DNA from: Saccharopolyspora phatthalungensis
Lineage (GTDB): Bacteria; Actinomycetota; Actinomycetes; Mycobacteriales; Pseudonocardiaceae
Assembly: GCF_014203395.1 (NCBI RefSeq)
Contig: NZ_JACHIW010000001.1
Span: forward strand, 1,736,001-1,800,000
Direction of reading: 5' to 3'
Length of the DNA: 64,000 nt
Part shown: positions 61,504 to 64,000 of the stretch, piece after piece
Position numbering within the stretch: position 1 is the stretch's first letter
How the letters are laid out: every line of letters begins with the position of its first letter
Program-made: the position numbers and the translations under genes
The notes under the pieces: generated by a model
Told to the model about the DNA's origin: nothing
What the model saw: the letters and a program-made list of their open reading frames with translations, nothing else
The model's database searches: none

Positions 61504-61851
61504 TCACATGCCTGGGAGGCTGAGACCGCCGAGGTCCCCGCCGCCCAGCGCACCGGTGAGCGGGCCCATCTTCTGGGCCTGCAGCTCCTGCGCGGCGCGG
61601 TTAGCGTCGCGCACCGCCGCGACCACCAGGTCGGCCAGCGTCTCGGTGTCCTCCGGGTCGGCCGCCTTCGGGTCGATCGACAGCCCCTTCAACTCGCCCG
61701 CACCGCTGACGGTCGCGGTGACCAGTCCGCCACCGGCGCTCCCGGTGACCTCCGCGGCGGCGAGCTCCTGCTGCGCAGTCATCAGCTGCTGCTGCATCTT
61801 CTGCGCCTGTTCCATGATCTGCTGCATGTTCGGCTGCCCACCTGGCTGCAC
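61504..61851 (-). CDS. ebfC: YbaB/EbfC-family nucleoid-associated protein
   Basis: 115 residues from GTG 61851, GGAGGATCACG upstream. DNA-binding homodimer: helix [20 protein letters not shown], beta hairpin [20 protein letters not shown], then [20 protein letters not shown]. Gene order dnaX-ebfC-recR is common; here a peptidase gene lies between ebfC and dnaX. A longer frame to 62010 is rejected. Confidence 0.92.
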   Translation of the reverse strand: MQPGGQPNMQQIMEQAQKMQQQLMTAQQELAAAEVTGSAGGGLVTATVSGAGELKGLSIDPKAADPEDTETLADLVVAAVRDANRAAQELQAQKMGPLTGALGGGDLGGLSLPGM

Positions 61852-62024
61852 CGTGATCCTCCTCCGGCTGGCGCGTGCACGTACCCCGCAACGGTTACCC
61901 CACCAGCCTAGAGAATGCATGGCCTGGTCCGCCTGGCGGTGCGGGAGGCGGCGCCCCGCGCGCGAGCCGCACGCACGGTCCCGTGCCCCTGGGCGGCGCG
62001 CAGGAAGCATGACAGGGTGATCAC

Positions 62025-63848
62025 ATGGCGCTGGACATCGTGCGGTTACTGGAGCTGACCAGCTGGCGGGCCTTCGACGTCGCCGACACCGGCCAGGTGC
62101 TGGCCGGGTCCGACGAGTCCGGTTCGACCCAACTGGTCGAGCTCGCCGATGGCCGGCGGACCCCGCTTACGGCGCTTCCGGGCGCCGTCACCGGCCGCTA
62201 CCTGCCCGGCGAACGGGCCGTGATCGTGCAGCACGACACCGACGGCGACGAGCGCGGCCAGCTCTCCTTGCTGCGCCTGGACAAACCACTGCTCCGTCCG
62301 GCGCAGCTGCGCGACTTGGAGCCGCTGGTCCGCGACCCGGACCAGGTGCACCGGCTGCTCGACGTGTTGCCGGGCCGGATCGTCTACTCGACCAACCGCC
62401 GCAACGGCATCGACTTCGACGTGGTGATCCGCAGCGCGGTCACCGGCGAGGAGCAGGTGGTTTACGACCGGGGCGGCATGGTGATGGAGGCGGCGGCCGC
62501 ACCGGACAGCCACTACCTGGCGCTGACCGTGCCCGCCGACCGGCCGATGTCCGACCGGCTGATCGTGGTCAACACGCTGCCGATGACCGAGGCCGATCAC
62601 GTGCTGCCGCTGACCCGCCGCGACGAGCCCGCCCGGCACTTCCAGATCGACTGGCTGCCCGACGATTCCGGGCTCATCGTCAGCACCGACGCCGACCGGG
62701 ACCGCACCGGCATCGCGCGCATCGACCCGCGCACCGGTGCGCGGCGCTGGCTGGTGACCTCCGACGAGCACGACCTCACCGGCTGGCTCTCCCCGGACGG
62801 ATCGACGCTGCTGGTGCAGGCCAACGAGGACGGCGCGAGTCGGCTGACACTGCACGACGCCGCCACCGGTCACCTGATGCGCGTGGTCCGGTTGCCCGCC
62901 GACGGCTGGTGCGCATTCCCGCTGCCCACCCCGGTCTGGTCACCGGACTCGCGATTCGTCGCGTTGTCGTTCAGCGCCCCGACGGTCCCCGGCGACGTGC
63001 TGCTGGTGGACGCCGCGACGGGGGAATACGAGTCGCTGACCGACTCCGCCGCGCAGCTCGACGGGCAGCGGCCGGTGGAGCCGACCGCGCACCGGGTGCC
63101 GACCCGCGATGACGAGCAGCTGCCGTGCGCCGTGTACTGCCCGGAGGCGGCCGATCCGGAGCTGGCCGGTTCGGCGGTGCTGATCATCCACGGCGGCCCG
63201 GAAAGCCAGGCGGTGCGGTCGTTCAACCCGATCGTCCAGGCGCTCGTCGCGCAAGGGCACACCGTGCTGGTGCCCAATGTGCGCGGCTCCACCGGATACG
63301 GGAAGCGCTGGTATTCCGCCGACGACGGGCGCAAGCGGCTGGAGTCGGTGGCCGATCTCGGCGACCTGCACGACTGGCTGCCGACGATCGGGCTGGACCG
63401 CAAGCGCGCGGCGCTGTGGGGCGGCTCCTACGGCGGGTACATGGTGCTCGCCGGGCTGGCGTTCCAGCCGGAGCGGTGGGCGGCCGGGGTCGACATCGTC
63501 GGGATCTCGTCGCTGGTCACGTTCCTGGAGAACACCGCCGCGTACCGGCGCGCGCACCGCGAGCGCGAGTACGGCTCGCTCGCCGCCGACGCCGGGTTCC
63601 TCCGCGAGGCGTCACCGCTGACCAGGGTCGCCGCGATCGCTGCACCGCTGTTCGTGCTGCACGGGGCGAACGACCCCCGGGTGCCGCTGTCCGAAGCCGA
63701 GCAGATCGCGGCGGCGGTCCGGGCCAAGGGCCTGGAGTGCGAGCTGCTGGTCTACGGCGACGAGGGCCACGGCCTGGCCAAGCGGACCAACCGCCTCGAC
63801 GCCTACCCGCGAGCCCTCGCGTTCCTCGCCCGCCACCTCAGGTCGTGA
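62025..63848 (+). CDS. S9-family prolyl oligopeptidase-type peptidase
   Basis: 607 residues, ATG 62025. N-terminal beta-propeller (about 20-370) and C-terminal hydrolase. HGGPESQAV oxyanion motif, nucleophile in GGSYGGYM (about 465-472), acid in HGANDPRVP, histidine in GDEGHGL near the end. Cleaves small peptides in the cytoplasm; no signal peptide. Inserted between ebfC-recR and dnaX, on the opposite strand. Confidence 0.88.
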   Translation: MALDIVRLLELTSWRAFDVADTGQVLAGSDESGSTQLVELADGRRTPLTALPGAVTGRYLPGERAVIVQHDTDGDERGQLSLLRLDKPLLRPAQLRDLEPLVRDPDQVHRLLDVLPGRIVYSTNRRNGIDFDVVIRSAVTGEEQVVYDRGGMVMEAAAAPDSHYLALTVPADRPMSDRLIVVNTLPMTEADHVLPLTRRDEPARHFQIDWLPDDSGLIVSTDADRDRTGIARIDPRTGARRWLVTSDEHDLTGWLSPDGSTLLVQANEDGASRLTLHDAATGHLMRVVRLPADGWCAFPLPTPVWSPDSRFVALSFSAPTVPGDVLLVDAATGEYESLTDSAAQLDGQRPVEPTAHRVPTRDDEQLPCAVYCPEAADPELAGSAVLIIHGGPESQAVRSFNPIVQALVAQGHTVLVPNVRGSTGYGKRWYSADDGRKRLESVADLGDLHDWLPTIGLDRKRAALWGGSYGGYMVLAGLAFQPERWAAGVDIVGISSLVTFLENTAAYRRAHREREYGSLAADAGFLREASPLTRVAAIAAPLFVLHGANDPRVPLSEAEQIAAAVRAKGLECELLVYGDEGHGLAKRTNRLDAYPRALAFLARHLRS

Positions 63849-63893
63849 GCGCCCAACCGGGCTGGGCCCTGGTCAGGTGTTCACGACGGCTTT

Positions 63894-64000
63894 TCAGTCG
63901 TCGATGCGGCGGGCGCCGAGCTCGCGCTCGAAGAGTTCCACTGCAGCTGCCTCCGGATCCGGCCCGGAGCGCACCGAAGCGTCCATTGGGGACGATTCGG
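63894..64000 (-). CDS. dnaX: DNA polymerase III subunit gamma/tau, C-terminal end
   Basis: Partial: only the last about 35 codons are in the window. The end reads AVELFERELGARRIDD-stop, the conserved C-terminus of actinobacterial DnaX, after an acidic linker. Position next to ebfC-recR supports this. Confidence 0.7.
   Translation of the reverse strand, partial: ESSPMDASVRSGPDPEAAAVELFERELGARRIDD

Overview
The window is a high-GC actinobacterial chromosome segment, most likely from a Pseudonocardiaceae genus such as Saccharopolyspora. The evidence is strongly GC-biased third codon positions, frequent GTG/TTG starts, a PASTA-bearing PonA2-type penicillin-binding protein next to a metallophosphoesterase (as around Rv3682-Rv3683 of Mycobacterium tuberculosis), and lysC-asd, leuA, ebfC-recR and dnaX lying near one another as in mycobacteria. 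The genus is inferred, not proven.

Bases 1-4312 are core genes: ponA2 3' part, siderophore-interacting protein, GatB/YqeY protein, metallophosphoesterase and a tRNA-Pro(CGG). Bases 4270-14518 are an actinomycete integrative and conjugative element (AICE) inserted in the 3' half of that tRNA and bounded by 43-bp direct repeats. It carries int-xis-rep, a DUF2637 spread protein, an FtsK/TraSA-type translocase, a train of very small genes (some Cys-rich and under 40 codons), a KorSA-like GntR repressor, a Pif-like Nudix protein, and at its far end a non-coding block with a 147-nt nested palindrome.

Bases 14.5-24.7 kb hold an S9 peptidase, a leftward set (small orphan protein, two tandem microproteins sharing the start MGF..PVPGK, an ABC exporter, a methyltransferase, a DUF1059 protein), an old-yellow-enzyme reductase, Dps, an FMN reductase and an esterase, with two gene remnants. 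Bases 24.8-33.7 kb form an iniBAC-like envelope-stress locus: an IniR-like LuxR regulator and a membrane-anchored Hsp70-like ATPase read leftward, and IniB-like repeat protein, IniA-like and IniC-like dynamin GTPases read rightward from a shared control region containing a perfect 18-bp palindrome.

Bases 33.8-35.7 kb are a decaying sugar-metabolism block (aldolase with a homopolymer frameshift at its start, headless dehydrogenase, broken GntR gene). Then come furA-katA, an FGGY kinase, a Uma2-family protein, lysC-asd, a membrane glycosyltransferase followed by a 15-bp-repeat micro-ORF, a nitroreductase, an FUSC transporter, two paralogous small membrane proteins and leuA with a Leu-rich leader ORF. 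After 49.6 kb: DedA protein, enolase-superfamily enzyme, a putative glycoside hydrolase, a five-gene oligopeptide ABC operon containing a hidden 38-codon ORF and hairpin repeats, ebfC-recR, a second S9 peptidase and the 3' end of dnaX.

The best candidates for undescribed biology are the MGF..PVPGK microprotein pair with its exporter, and the Hsp70-coupled version of the dynamin (iniBAC) locus. No CRISPR array, rRNA or transposase was seen.
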